Assembly: GCA_945787125.1 (NCBI GenBank)
Contig: CALZHW010000013.1
Span: 1 to 43,481 of the forward strand
Direction: 5' to 3'
Length of the DNA: 43,481 bases
Source: an uncultured Ectothiorhodospiraceae bacterium
GTDB taxonomy: Bacteria > Pseudomonadota > Gammaproteobacteria > S012-40
A program made the position numbers and the translations under genes. The first letter of the stretch is position 1. Each line of letters opens with the position of its first letter. The notes beneath the pieces are model-generated. The model was given only the letters and a program-made list of their open reading frames with translations, did not search any database and was not told where the DNA came from. Positions 6,840-14,929 of the stretch are shown piece by piece.

Positions 6840-7289
6840 ATGCCCGCGAAGAAGAAAACCGCGCAAAATCAATCACATGGATTCATGGGATTCCCGCCAT
6901 ATAAAGAAGTAAAAGGCGAAGAGTACATGAACGATGCGCAAGGAGAGCATTTCAGAGCTATGCTAAAGGCCTGGAAGAAAGAACTCATGGAAGAAGTGGA
7001 TCGCACCGTTCATCACATGAAAGATGAGGCTGCAAATTTCCCTGATCCTAATGATCGCGCAACACAAGAATCCGAATTCACGATGGAATTACGGGCACGC
7101 GACCGTGAACGAAAATTGATCAAAAAAATCGATGAGTCACTGGATGATATCGATAATGGCGAATACGGTTTTTGTGAACAATGCGGCATTGAGATCGGCA
7201 TTCGTCGCCTAGAAGCACGCCCTACTGCAACGCTCTGCATCGACTGTAAAACACTCGATGAGATAAAAGAAAAGCATATCGGTAGTTAA
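6840..7289 (+). CDS. dksA: RNA polymerase-binding transcription factor DksA
   Basis: A 149-residue protein nearly collinear with E. coli DksA (151 residues). It inserts into the RNA polymerase secondary channel and works with ppGpp to change rRNA and amino-acid promoter activity. The coiled-coil tip DPNDRATQESEF keeps the D-x-x-D-x-A motif needed for activity. The zinc finger cysteines are in FCEQCG and LCIDCK. The conserved entry EEYMN-x-AQ-x-x-HF is present. GGGAG lies about 8 bases before the ATG at 6840. An overlapping frame starting at 6719 is read through the leader and dksA in another frame and is not called. Confidence 0.96.
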   Translation: MPAKKKTAQNQSHGFMGFPPYKEVKGEEYMNDAQGEHFRAMLKAWKKELMEEVDRTVHHMKDEAANFPDPNDRATQESEFTMELRARDRERKLIKKIDESLDDIDNGEYGFCEQCGIEIGIRRLEARPTATLCIDCKTLDEIKEKHIGS

Positions 7290-7372
7290 GAATAAACTTT
7301 TTGCTGCTTGGAACTCGAGCAAATTCTCTTTGACTGAGACATAACGCCACATTACAGAGAGTTTTAAATGGC

Positions 7373-7421
7373 TAGTTGGTTGCACAATAATGCACTGAGC
7401 AGGAATGAGTGCAACCAACTA
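7373..7421. repeat. 13-bp inverted repeat
   Basis: TAGTTGGTTGCAC (7373-7385) and GTGCAACCAACTA (7409-7421) are perfect complements around a 23-base loop that itself repeats TGCAC. It lies 84 bases after the dksA stop with no T-run. It may be a transcription-attenuating hairpin or a short palindromic element. Confidence 0.75.
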
Positions 7422-7623
7422 ATGCTTACCCTGCCCCACTTGTTAATGCCACTCAAAATCCGCCATTAATTGCCGCAACTCTACACCCCAGTAAAAATGA
7501 TACCCTTTTAGATATTTTAAATAATGCCTTTTTTTGTCGCTTTACAACAAAATTTCGATCGTTCCGCTTTCTTGTTAGATGGCAGTGGAACAAAACAACG
7601 TAATATATACTGCAAGATTTTTA

Positions 7624-7782
7624 TCATCCGTTTACAATTCGAGTGCAAAAATCCATAGTCCCGCGCGCGTCTAAATCCGCTTGATAGTACATGTTTGAGT
7701 AAGAGCCACAAAAATTGGCTCCCGGCAGTGTGCGAGTTCGACGGGTACCGGTGTTGTCGGTGTATTTAAATGTTTCAGACAT
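7624..7782 (-). CDS. possible small protein of unknown function, 52 residues
   Basis: An ATG-started frame reads MSETFKYTDNTGTRRTRTLP and continues with two cysteines (GANFCGSYS, DFCTRIVNG) to TGA. The amino-acid composition is protein-like, unlike random frames nearby. No ribosome binding site is evident before the ATG and an in-frame stop lies five codons upstream, so this may be the tail of a decayed gene rather than a complete one. I do not recognise a family. It lies downstream of, and on the same strand as, the cytochrome unit, beyond its terminator. Confidence 0.3.
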   Translation of the reverse strand: MSETFKYTDNTGTRRTRTLPGANFCGSYSNMYYQADLDARGTMDFCTRIVNG

Positions 7783-7853
7783 ATATGAGCAAAACGCTTA
7801 TAGGTGGAAAAAGCGGATTAAAGAATTGGATTAGAAATACTAACGAAGGAATC

Positions 7854-7887
7854 AAAAATTTGCCCTACACAAATTACTGTGTAGGGC
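7854..7887 (-). terminator. intrinsic terminator of the cytochrome/outer-membrane unit
   Basis: On the minus strand a 9-bp hairpin GCCCTACAC/GTGTAGGGC (7862-7887) is followed by a short T-rich run (AAATTTTTG). It starts 9 bases after the cytochrome stop codon and would end that transcript. Confidence 0.8.
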
Positions 7888-7895
7888 GTGTTACA

Positions 7896-10616
7896 TTATT
7901 TCACATCTACTTTTGATGTTTGTGTTTTATTCCAATACAAATTTTCCCACCATGCCGCTTTAATTTTTTGTGGATTAGCTTGTAATTGAATATATTTTTC
8001 CGCCTCTGCTTTACCAGCTACCAATTTTCCCTTGCTTTTAACATTATCTCTAGACAAGTAAAACCAAACATCTTTGGGTAATTGATTCGCGATAACTTTC
8101 CCGTCCTCTGAATCCCGACGGTTTGCTCGAAAGGTTTCGCTTTGCACATAGTTCACAACGCGATCAATTTCCTCTTTCTGCAACGATCCGCCAAAGCCAT
8201 CATTGTTGCCATTACCCCAGGGCGGCATTGTACGTTCGAAACGTCCATGATGAACGACATCAAACATGGTTTCATGAGGAAAGTTCATCATATTTACCAA
8301 GTCATGACCCTCAATCCCTTCTCCATGTTCTCCGTGGCATATTTGACAGTTGGCTTCAAAAATTTGTTGCCCTGTCAAATTATTCTTGAGACCCAGTGCC
8401 ACTTGCGCAGGTATAGCAGGCTGTAGCGGGATAGTCGTTCCATCTTCACGCGTCATCGGTTTACGATCTACAAACGCGGCTGTACGTTGGATTATTTCAG
8501 GAACCAAAATCTCTTTTTGCGATGCGCTGGATTTTGTTTCGTAGTTCATCGCTACCGTGGTTATTTGATTAGGATTATGTAAAGGGGCATCAATTTTATT
8601 AAATGCTGAATTACCTTCACCACCCACATTGATAACCACTCTACCCGCCATAAGTGGAGCTGTGCCATTTTTACCATAAGCCATCGAGGCGAATGGTATT
8701 CCATCAGCATCATCATCACCGGAAGCGAATCCCGTATAGATTTCACCTGTCAACTTGGTCTCAGCTTGAATCATGCCACTCTGATCAATGGTTTGAATCC
8801 AAAATCGAGCATAGCGATCAATTTGAGGGCTGACCAAATGTGCAGGTGTTGCGTAAAACATTTCTCGCATAGCACCCGCTGCTATCCCAACATTGTAGGG
8901 AGTGACTTCAACCGAATCATTGTTAAGCTCTGTACGATAAACACCTTGTTCTTCAACCCAGAAATTTAAATTATTGTAATTGAAGGCTTTGCGAGCAGCT
9001 GCAAGATATTGATCATCCTCTGTCGAATAATACGCTGATATTAGAGCACGAATGGCTGCCCAGTTAGAGGCACTGAGATTATCTTTACCAATAGCCTCAC
9101 CTTTTACAGTATAGGCGGAATTAAAATGTCCATCATTGGCTTGTAATTTGACGAGAAGATCTGCGTTAGTTTTCATAATACCAATTGCTTCATTGCCTAA
9201 ATCTGCGTACTTGCCGATGACTTTCCAGCTTTGCTCCAGGTCATGTAAGGCCGTGATGGCCATCGACATGTCTCTCATGCTAAACGAATTACCTGTTTTT
9301 GTTTTAGGCGTCCATTCCGATACCAGGATTCCTTTATTCAAATGCAAAGCTTTAATGTTTTTGAAAACTACCGTACTTAATGCAGATGCCATATCACCGG
9401 TGCCTTTTTCAATCAACCCACCGTCAACCGGTGGATTAGAGGTAAACACCTGGTCACGACGTTTAACCGCAACAGCAAATGCACTGGTTCCCCATAACCA
9501 GGAAGCTTTATCCCATAATTGGCTGGAGGAATCTTTTATATCCATACTCCAAAGACGTTCTGGTACATCGCCCGCCCAAAGTAAATTAGGTGTGATTTCA
9601 TGAGGAATGTATCGAATCCCATTTTTAGGATCATATTCAGCTGGATTGATACCCATTAATTTCTCACCATCGGTAAACATCGATGACTTAACTTCAAGAA
9701 TGACATTAACCGATGCCATCGACAGGCCCCAACCGCGCATACCTTCCTCGGCATCATTTCCTAACAATTGAACGGTATCGTGCGAGCCTTCAACTTCAGC
9801 ATAGTGATCACTTTGAAAAAAACGATCAGCCCATTGCGAACGTCGTTTCAAAAACTGCCCCATTGCACCCATATCAAACGTGGTATCCATCTTGTCGTGA
9901 TCAAATCGTTGGGCGTAATCGTTAAAGTAAGTATTCTCTACACCCCAACCGCCCTTTTTACCGGACATTGGATCATCAAAACTGTCGGTTGCATCCAGTT
10001 TTCCGGTAAATCTTGGATCGACGGATTTATATTGCAAGTAAGTAACTTGAATGTCATCAAACACCCGAGGAAAACCTGTGCGCTGATAAACCATTGGTAA
10101 ATAAAAACCCAACATCACATCTTTATTAGAAAACGTTCGTTCGCCGCGATCTCTTTGCAGTCGATTAAACGCGGTATGGCGTTTAGCTTTCATGGTCCAA
10201 TAAGGGCCTTGCACAATATGCACACCCGAGTGACTTCGCCCACCCACATAATCCAGCAAATAACGCGCGTACATATAATTCTCACGCATCACAACCCATT
10301 GAAATGCGCGACGGTAAGCAACAGGCAACGCCGCTTTCACCATATCATTCCAGCCTTCCATACCCGCTTTAAATGATTCATTCGCAAAATAAGTGGCATC
10401 GTTAGTATAAAAACGTCGATCTACTACTTTGCTCTCAATAGGCGAACGATAAGCGCTAATGTCAGGTTGTGTTACACCTGGGTGAATATCAACTGCGCGA
10501 CCATCTGGCGTATATATATAATTTTTTGCCAGGATTTGAGATGAAGCAATTAAGCTACCCGATATCAATGCAATTTTCATTGCGCTAGATAGTAATGTAT
10601 TTTTTCTGATTAACAT
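7896..10616 (-). CDS. large exported monoheme cytochrome c of unknown function
   Basis: A 906-residue protein. An N-terminal signal peptide (MLIRKNTLLS... to about residue 30, SSQILA before the cut) exports it to the periplasm or beyond. Residues 35-700 form a large domain I do not recognise; the helical, Trp/Tyr-rich middle (NLSASNWAAIRALISAYY region) recalls alpha/alpha-barrel proteins, but no catalytic signature is clear. Near the C-terminus lies a single cytochrome c domain: GQQIFEANCQICHGEHGEG with CQICH at 757-761, and TMPPWG supplying the probable Met axial ligand. The start is set by AGGAGG four bases beyond TGAC-ATG at 10616; an in-frame ATG at 10655 would overlap the upstream gene and lacks this site. 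It lies 13 bases after the outer-membrane gene stop, so the two are co-transcribed. Confidence 0.75.
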   Translation of the reverse strand: MLIRKNTLLSSAMKIALISGSLIASSQILAKNYIYTPDGRAVDIHPGVTQPDISAYRSPIESKVVDRRFYTNDATYFANESFKAGMEGWNDMVKAALPVAYRRAFQWVVMRENYMYARYLLDYVGGRSHSGVHIVQGPYWTMKAKRHTAFNRLQRDRGERTFSNKDVMLGFYLPMVYQRTGFPRVFDDIQVTYLQYKSVDPRFTGKLDATDSFDDPMSGKKGGWGVENTYFNDYAQRFDHDKMDTTFDMGAMGQFLKRRSQWADRFFQSDHYAEVEGSHDTVQLLGNDAEEGMRGWGLSMASVNVILEVKSSMFTDGEKLMGINPAEYDPKNGIRYIPHEITPNLLWAGDVPERLWSMDIKDSSSQLWDKASWLWGTSAFAVAVKRRDQVFTSNPPVDGGLIEKGTGDMASALSTVVFKNIKALHLNKGILVSEWTPKTKTGNSFSMRDMSMAITALHDLEQSWKVIGKYADLGNEAIGIMKTNADLLVKLQANDGHFNSAYTVKGEAIGKDNLSASNWAAIRALISAYYSTEDDQYLAAARKAFNYNNLNFWVEEQGVYRTELNNDSVEVTPYNVGIAAGAMREMFYATPAHLVSPQIDRYARFWIQTIDQSGMIQAETKLTGEIYTGFASGDDDADGIPFASMAYGKNGTAPLMAGRVVINVGGEGNSAFNKIDAPLHNPNQITTVAMNYETKSSASQKEILVPEIIQRTAAFVDRKPMTREDGTTIPLQPAIPAQVALGLKNNLTGQQIFEANCQICHGEHGEGIEGHDLVNMMNFPHETMFDVVHHGRFERTMPPWGNGNNDGFGGSLQKEEIDRVVNYVQSETFRANRRDSEDGKVIANQLPKDVWFYLSRDNVKSKGKLVAGKAEAEKYIQLQANPQKIKAAWWENLYWNKTQTSKVDVK

Positions 10617-10622
10617 GTCAAT

Positions 10623-10628
10623 CCTCCT
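10623..10628 (-). promoter_or_regulatory. ribosome binding site deciding the cytochrome start
   Basis: A perfect AGGAGG on the minus strand lies 6 bases before the ATG at 10616-10614, between the stop of the outer-membrane gene and the cytochrome gene. It rules in favour of the shorter 906-residue product with a clean signal peptide. Confidence 0.9.
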
Positions 10629-10629
10629 A

Positions 10630-12135
10630 TTAGAACGTATATTCGACGGCAGCACGAACTATAGTGTTTGGTGCAGGTCCTAAATCAGGGTCAATTACGC
10701 GGATAAGCGTAGAAAGCGTTGCGCGCATTTGTGGATCAGGACTGAAAATGAGGCTGGGCGCAAAGTAACCACTAAAACCTTGAAGAAATGGCGCTCGCTC
10801 ATGCAATTCAAATTGAAATACTTCATCACCTGCAGCGGCACAACCACCAATAACACCCACATCTCCCGCAGTACAACTGTGCAAACCTGGTTCAGGTATT
10901 TTTCCTTCATAGCTATCTTCTTGTTCATGGAAACCCACAAAAGTCAGATCGACCGCTAAATAATCTTTATAAACCGGTTTTACAAAACTCGCAAATATGG
11001 TGGTAATATCACCCGGATCAATACCGTCCGATTCACTGATGAAACGATGATTGAAGCCCCCATGTAAAGCCGCGCGACCAATCAGACTTCCCGGGTTGAA
11101 CTGACGCGTAAGAAAAGCAGCAACCATAAAACTGGTTTCACCCGTACCAGGTTGTAAATTTGAAGGTAAACGACCATCAGAAGAGAAACGGCCAAATTTG
11201 CCATTGTTAAAAGGGAAGTCGCCGGTTAACAAATTATTCTCATTTGCCCCGCCGGGTGCAAAAGACAGTGGCCCTGCAGACGGTGCGCCGAAGGAAGCAT
11301 TGTTATTACACAAGGCGCGGTTGCCTGCGTTAAAGTTACTAAAGAAACAACGACCATCACCCCAAACACCTTGCTCAACCATTTTGGCTTGAAACGCATC
11401 AAAGCCTTGAGCCATAGCTACTGCGGCCTCTGGGTTACTGGCCGTTAGAGTACCGGGTACCTGTGGTCGTGTTGCAGAAATTCGACCATTGCTACCATAG
11501 GTTTCATCGTTTTTACCGGTTGGCAGGAATACTCCTGCAGCAATGGCAAATCCAAACGGTGAGTTACCTTGGTCCAAAACTTTTTTCTTGAGAAACAAAC
11601 CAATGTCACCCAGGGACTGGGAACTACCCGCATTTTCTAAGTTAATAAACTGCTGACCGCCAGGATGAACAGCACCATTGGTTTGAGTAGAAAAATAAGG
11701 AATGTTTAGTCGAAAAGTAAAACCATGTAGATATTTCGTGTTTAGATCAAATCCTCGAAAAATATCAAGATCTGTCAACTGCCTGTTGACGGTAAAATCA
11801 TTAAAGACCGCTTTATCTGCCTTACCATCTTTAAAAAAATCGTCACCATTCACATCAGCAAAACGCTGACTAACTGAGACAGATGTTATAGAAGGAGGTA
11901 ATACGTAAGCATGTTGTGTGAATGCGGGTCGTAACAACGGTGGAATAAGTGCTTTAATCTGATGACCAATTTCACCACGATCAAACTTCATGAATTCGTC
12001 ACCACCATATTGTGAATCACTGGTTCCCAAGGTTAAAAAATTATCATCAAATGTTTTCCGATTCTCCTCATCTACTTCTACTGCTTGCGAAGAAGTAAAA
12101 AGAAACAGAAGTGAAAAAAATATTATCTTCTTCAT
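10630..12135 (-). CDS. outer-membrane beta-barrel (transporter-like) protein
   Basis: A 501-residue protein with a signal peptide (MKKIIFFSLLFLFTSSQAVE). It has alternating amphipathic strands throughout and ends in a C-terminal aromatic residue (AAVEYTF), the classic outer-membrane assembly signal. Segments such as GDIGLFLKKKVLD and FAIAAGVFLPTGKNDETYGS resemble the broad family of transporters related to phenol-degradation MetA proteins. Two Cys-containing loops (GDGRCFFSNF..ALCNNN and HSCTAGDVG..GGCAAAG) may form surface disulfides. GAGAGAGGG precedes the ATG. As first gene of a two-gene unit with the large cytochrome c, it may be the channel or anchor that lets substrate or electrons reach the cytochrome; that role is inference. 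Confidence 0.72.
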   Translation of the reverse strand: MKKIIFFSLLFLFTSSQAVEVDEENRKTFDDNFLTLGTSDSQYGGDEFMKFDRGEIGHQIKALIPPLLRPAFTQHAYVLPPSITSVSVSQRFADVNGDDFFKDGKADKAVFNDFTVNRQLTDLDIFRGFDLNTKYLHGFTFRLNIPYFSTQTNGAVHPGGQQFINLENAGSSQSLGDIGLFLKKKVLDQGNSPFGFAIAAGVFLPTGKNDETYGSNGRISATRPQVPGTLTASNPEAAVAMAQGFDAFQAKMVEQGVWGDGRCFFSNFNAGNRALCNNNASFGAPSAGPLSFAPGGANENNLLTGDFPFNNGKFGRFSSDGRLPSNLQPGTGETSFMVAAFLTRQFNPGSLIGRAALHGGFNHRFISESDGIDPGDITTIFASFVKPVYKDYLAVDLTFVGFHEQEDSYEGKIPEPGLHSCTAGDVGVIGGCAAAGDEVFQFELHERAPFLQGFSGYFAPSLIFSPDPQMRATLSTLIRVIDPDLGPAPNTIVRAAVEYTF

Positions 12136-12594
<459 letters not shown>

Positions 12595-12711
12595 TTGGCT
12601 AGAATTTCAGCAGAAATAACATTAACCGAAAAACAAGAACAAGTTTTACGCTTATTCTCGAATAGCAGAACCATTTCAGCACACCTTAAACTACGCGCAA
12701 CGATCCTAATG
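12595..12711 (+). pseudogene. IS630-family transposase N-terminal remnant
   Basis: The 39 residues ISAEITLTEKQEQVLRLFSN through KLRATILM match the start of IS630-type transposases (a TLT-x-x-Q-x-x-L...R-x-x-x-x-x-x-x-LRA-x-I-x-L pattern), which leads into their helix-turn-helix. It is joined in frame to the acetyltransferase that follows, so an insertion event left this piece directly upstream. Confidence 0.6.
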
Positions 12712-13187
12712 ACATATTCGAGCATTGATGAGGATGACTTGGTCAGTTGTTCTGAGCTATACGTAGCCACTTTCGGTGAGTCTCCTTGGAATGAAGAATG
12801 GAGTTTGGAAGACGCCTTTGAGAGACTGAGTGATTTTCTTGCTTGCCCTAAATCTATTGCTATCAAAGCCATATATGACGGAAATATATGTGGCTTTCTA
12901 TTTGGGGAATTGAGCAATATACTGGCATTACATATTACGACCTGAAAGAAGTTTGTGTCAGTACCCTCTTGCAACGGCACGGGGTTGGAAAAAATCTCAT
13001 GGGAAAACTTGAGGATGTACTGAGAGAAAATGGAGTATCAAAAATTCACCTCATTACCCAAAGAGACGGTATTCCATCAAGTTTTTACGCATCACTGGGG
13101 TTCTCTGAAAATGAAAATATGATCATAATGGGAAAGTCAGTTAAAAAAGATCGTTTGAGGTTAATAGCCGTAGCTATTCACCGATAA
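12712..13187 (+). pseudogene. GNAT-family acetyltransferase, frameshifted
   Basis: The first half (MTYSSIDEDDLVSCSELYVA ... KAIYDGNICGFLFGE) and the second half (IEQYTGITYYDLKEVCVS, QRHGVGKNLMGKLEDVL, FYASLGF) together make one GNAT N-acetyltransferase. The acetyl-CoA loop is RHGVGKNL and the C-terminal F-Y-x-x-L-G-F is intact. The halves are in different frames, joined near GGGGAATTGAG at about 12904-12914; one extra A there would restore GFLFGE-IEQYTG. The last 12 codons (DRLRLIAVAIHR) lie inside repeat B, so the natural C-terminus was replaced. A sequencing error is possible for the frameshift, but the IS630 and repeat junctions at both ends support real decay. Confidence 0.75.
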
Positions 13188-13252
13188 GGATCGGAAATAA
13201 TGTGCAAAATGACTTTTCCGCAGTAGGTTCCCATTCTCGGACAGGCTCCTAG
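13149..13252. repeat. repeat B copy 2
   Basis: GATCGTTTGAGGTTAATAGC and following, through GGATCGGAAATAATGTGCAA to CCCATTCTCGGACAGGCTCC, aligns with the reverse complement of bases 54-131 for its first 75 bases. It aligns with 165-189 directly for its last 25. It supplies the final codons of the GNAT pseudogene and lies immediately before the deacetylase gene. Confidence 0.8.
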
Positions 13253-13310
13253 GGATTGGTGTATGGACGCCTGACCAAATTTTACGATTTGCAAAGGAGT
13301 TAAAGTCCTT

Positions 13311-14231
13311 ATGATTATTTACTATCATCATAAGTATAATTTTAATCTTGGATTATTAAGCCACCTTCATTTATTTGATGGCCATAAATTTCAAAAGGTT
13401 CACGATCTTATTTCAGGTCTTCAAGGAATTGAAATTGAGCCAGTGGACAACCCTATTTCTCAATAAATTATTAACGACTTCGTAGGCGATTTGATGCGCC
13501 GGTTGTTGCCTAGCAAACGGTATATTCTCCAGGCACTAGAAGTTCCGTATATACCATTATTACCTTTTTCTGTAGTTGAAAAAAGAATATTGGAGCCTAT
13601 GAAGTGGGGGGGGGTGTCCGGTACTGTCGAGGCTAGCAAGATGGCGTTAAAGGGAAATAATACCTGGAATTTATCAGGCGGATATCACCATGCTAGTAAA
13701 AGCACTGCAGAAGGGTTCTGTATCTATAACGATGTAGGAATTGCTGTTGAAGAACTAGTCTCGCATGGAGAAATAAAAAAAGCAGATGATGTTTTGATAA
13801 TTGATGTTGATGCTCATCATGGCAATGGTAATGCACATGTTTTCATGGAAAACAAAAGCATTTCAATTCTTGATATTTACAACAACGACATTTATCCAAA
13901 AATCGATTACACAAAAAAAAGAATTGATATAAATATTCCACTGAAAGCTAATGCTGAAGGCGAAGAGTATTTATCTAAACTTAAATTCGGGCTTGATTGC
14001 TTAGAAGGAAAATATAAGTTAGCTTTTGTTGTTGCAGGAACTGACGTTATTTACTCTGACCCATTGGGAGGATTAGGGCTAACAGTTGAAGAATGCGTTT
14101 TGAGAGACAAATTGGTCCTTGATAGATTAAGGGAGCTGTCTATTCCTTGTGTATTTTTAGGAGGCGGTGGATATGGGAAAGATAGTGCGATCGCCATTTC
14201 TAAAAGTATTTCCGGCCTTTATAAATTGTAG
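13311..14231 (+). pseudogene. class IV (HDAC11-like) histone deacetylase-family protein with one in-frame stop
   Basis: Read from the ATG at 13311 (AAGGAG 11 bases upstream), the frame encodes an arginase-fold deacetylase close to the HDAC11 pattern. The N-terminal part has YYHHKYNFNLGLLSHLHLFD, the centre GGYHHAS and GFCIYNDVGIA. The zinc ligands are in DVDAHHGNG and AGTDVIYSDPLGGLG, and the active-site Tyr is in LGGGGYG. All catalytic residues are present. One TAA at 13464-13466 (codon 52) interrupts the frame; it resumes without a shift, and the first ATG after it is at 13491, giving a 246-residue product that lacks the first 60 residues. A run of nine Gs at 13606-13614 lies inside the coding region. 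Family members remove acetyl or fatty-acyl groups from lysine, or act on polyamines. It is flanked by two copies of repeat B. Confidence 0.8.
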
Positions 14232-14239
14232 TGTGTAGT

Positions 14240-14298
14240 TTTTCGATCGGTTACGGTTAATAGCCGTAGCTATCCATCGAAAATTTTCACAAAACACG
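14240..14298. repeat. repeat B copy 3 (partial)
   Basis: CGATCGGTTACGGTTAATAG and the following CCGTAGCTATCCATCGAAAA correspond to the first half of copy 2 in the same orientation. It begins 8 bases after the deacetylase stop. A GGCGC/GCGCC hairpin follows at about 14299-14319. Confidence 0.75.
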
Positions 14299-14349
14299 GC
14301 GCAATGATTCGCGCCGCCAATATGAGTACGGAGAAATTTACGCGCTGGA

Positions 14350-14643
14350 TTATGCCGCTGAGTTTAAATCTTCTTTATGAAATCGAAGGCGGTTGGTTTC
14401 GGCAAACTGCATAATATAGTTGAAAGCTTCTGGGTTATGTTGCTCCAGTTGCATCTGATCCACAATCAAACACTTCTGACCATTGATAATCGCTGGTTTG
14501 ACAGTGTCTGCATAATGTAAACGATGATCCGACCCAAAAGAGCCCATATTGGCAGAAATCCTCTCTATCCAGTCACTGGGGCGAAATTGCTTCCCATCTT
14601 GTTTGACGCTTTCGATAATTAGTTTGTAGCTTGACTTCCGCAT
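14350..14643 (-). CDS. DUF3579 family protein
   Basis: A 97-residue protein of the DUF3579 family, typical of beta- and gammaproteobacteria. The conserved phrase FRPSDWIERI is followed by a MG-x-FG-x-DHR-x-x-YA stretch, GQKCLIVD and the C-terminal FNYIMQFAETNRLRF, all at family positions. The function is unknown. The ATG at 14643 is chosen because TAGGA lies just before it; the longer frame would need a TTG start. It is a single gene. Confidence 0.85.
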   Translation of the reverse strand: MRKSSYKLIIESVKQDGKQFRPSDWIERISANMGSFGSDHRLHYADTVKPAIINGQKCLIVDQMQLEQHNPEAFNYIMQFAETNRLRFHKEDLNSAA

Positions 14644-14667
14644 ATTCCTACCTAAATTAAATGACAA

Positions 14668-14929
14668 TTGACACCTGTGTTATCGACGGATTATGGCTTT
14701 ACTAGACATATGTTACTTACATTTTATGTGACTGACTTATCACTATGAGGAAGCTTGGGCAAGACTTGGTTTAATAACCCTGTATTCCTCTACAAATGCC
14801 TATTTCAAGTGTAACTACTCAGCGTATTCATCTTTTGTCCCATGTCAGCGTTGTTTTCGTACTCAATCGGTTACATATATCTATATGCTCCCTCTCTCCG
14901 TGCGAAAACGCCTCGACCTGAAACAAAAT
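14668..14929. other. intergenic region between thrC end and DUF3579 promoter
   Basis: About 260 bases. The part 14815-14925 is a compact stretch containing CATATATCTATATG, a near-palindrome, and may be the 3' transcript end of the thr unit on the minus strand. No T-run terminator and no gene are visible. Confidence 0.4.

Larger units (their letters stand above)
7290..7895. other. intergenic region after dksA
   Basis: About 600 bases between dksA and the convergent cytochrome gene. It contains an inverted repeat (7373-7421), a possible small gene on the minus strand (7624-7782), and the terminator of the cytochrome unit (7854-7887). The stretch 7430-7610 shows nothing I can name. Confidence 0.6.

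Noticed and set aside
6719..6904. 61-residue hydrophobic frame overlapping the start of dksA
   Set aside because: No ribosome binding site; its second half is dksA and its leader read in another frame. DksA is clearly the real product.
7896..12135. Interpretation as a Cyc2-like or MtrCAB-like extracellular electron system
   Set aside because: Cyc2 has the heme fused to the barrel and Mtr-type systems use multiheme proteins. Here there is one CxxCH in a large separate protein, so the named systems do not fit.
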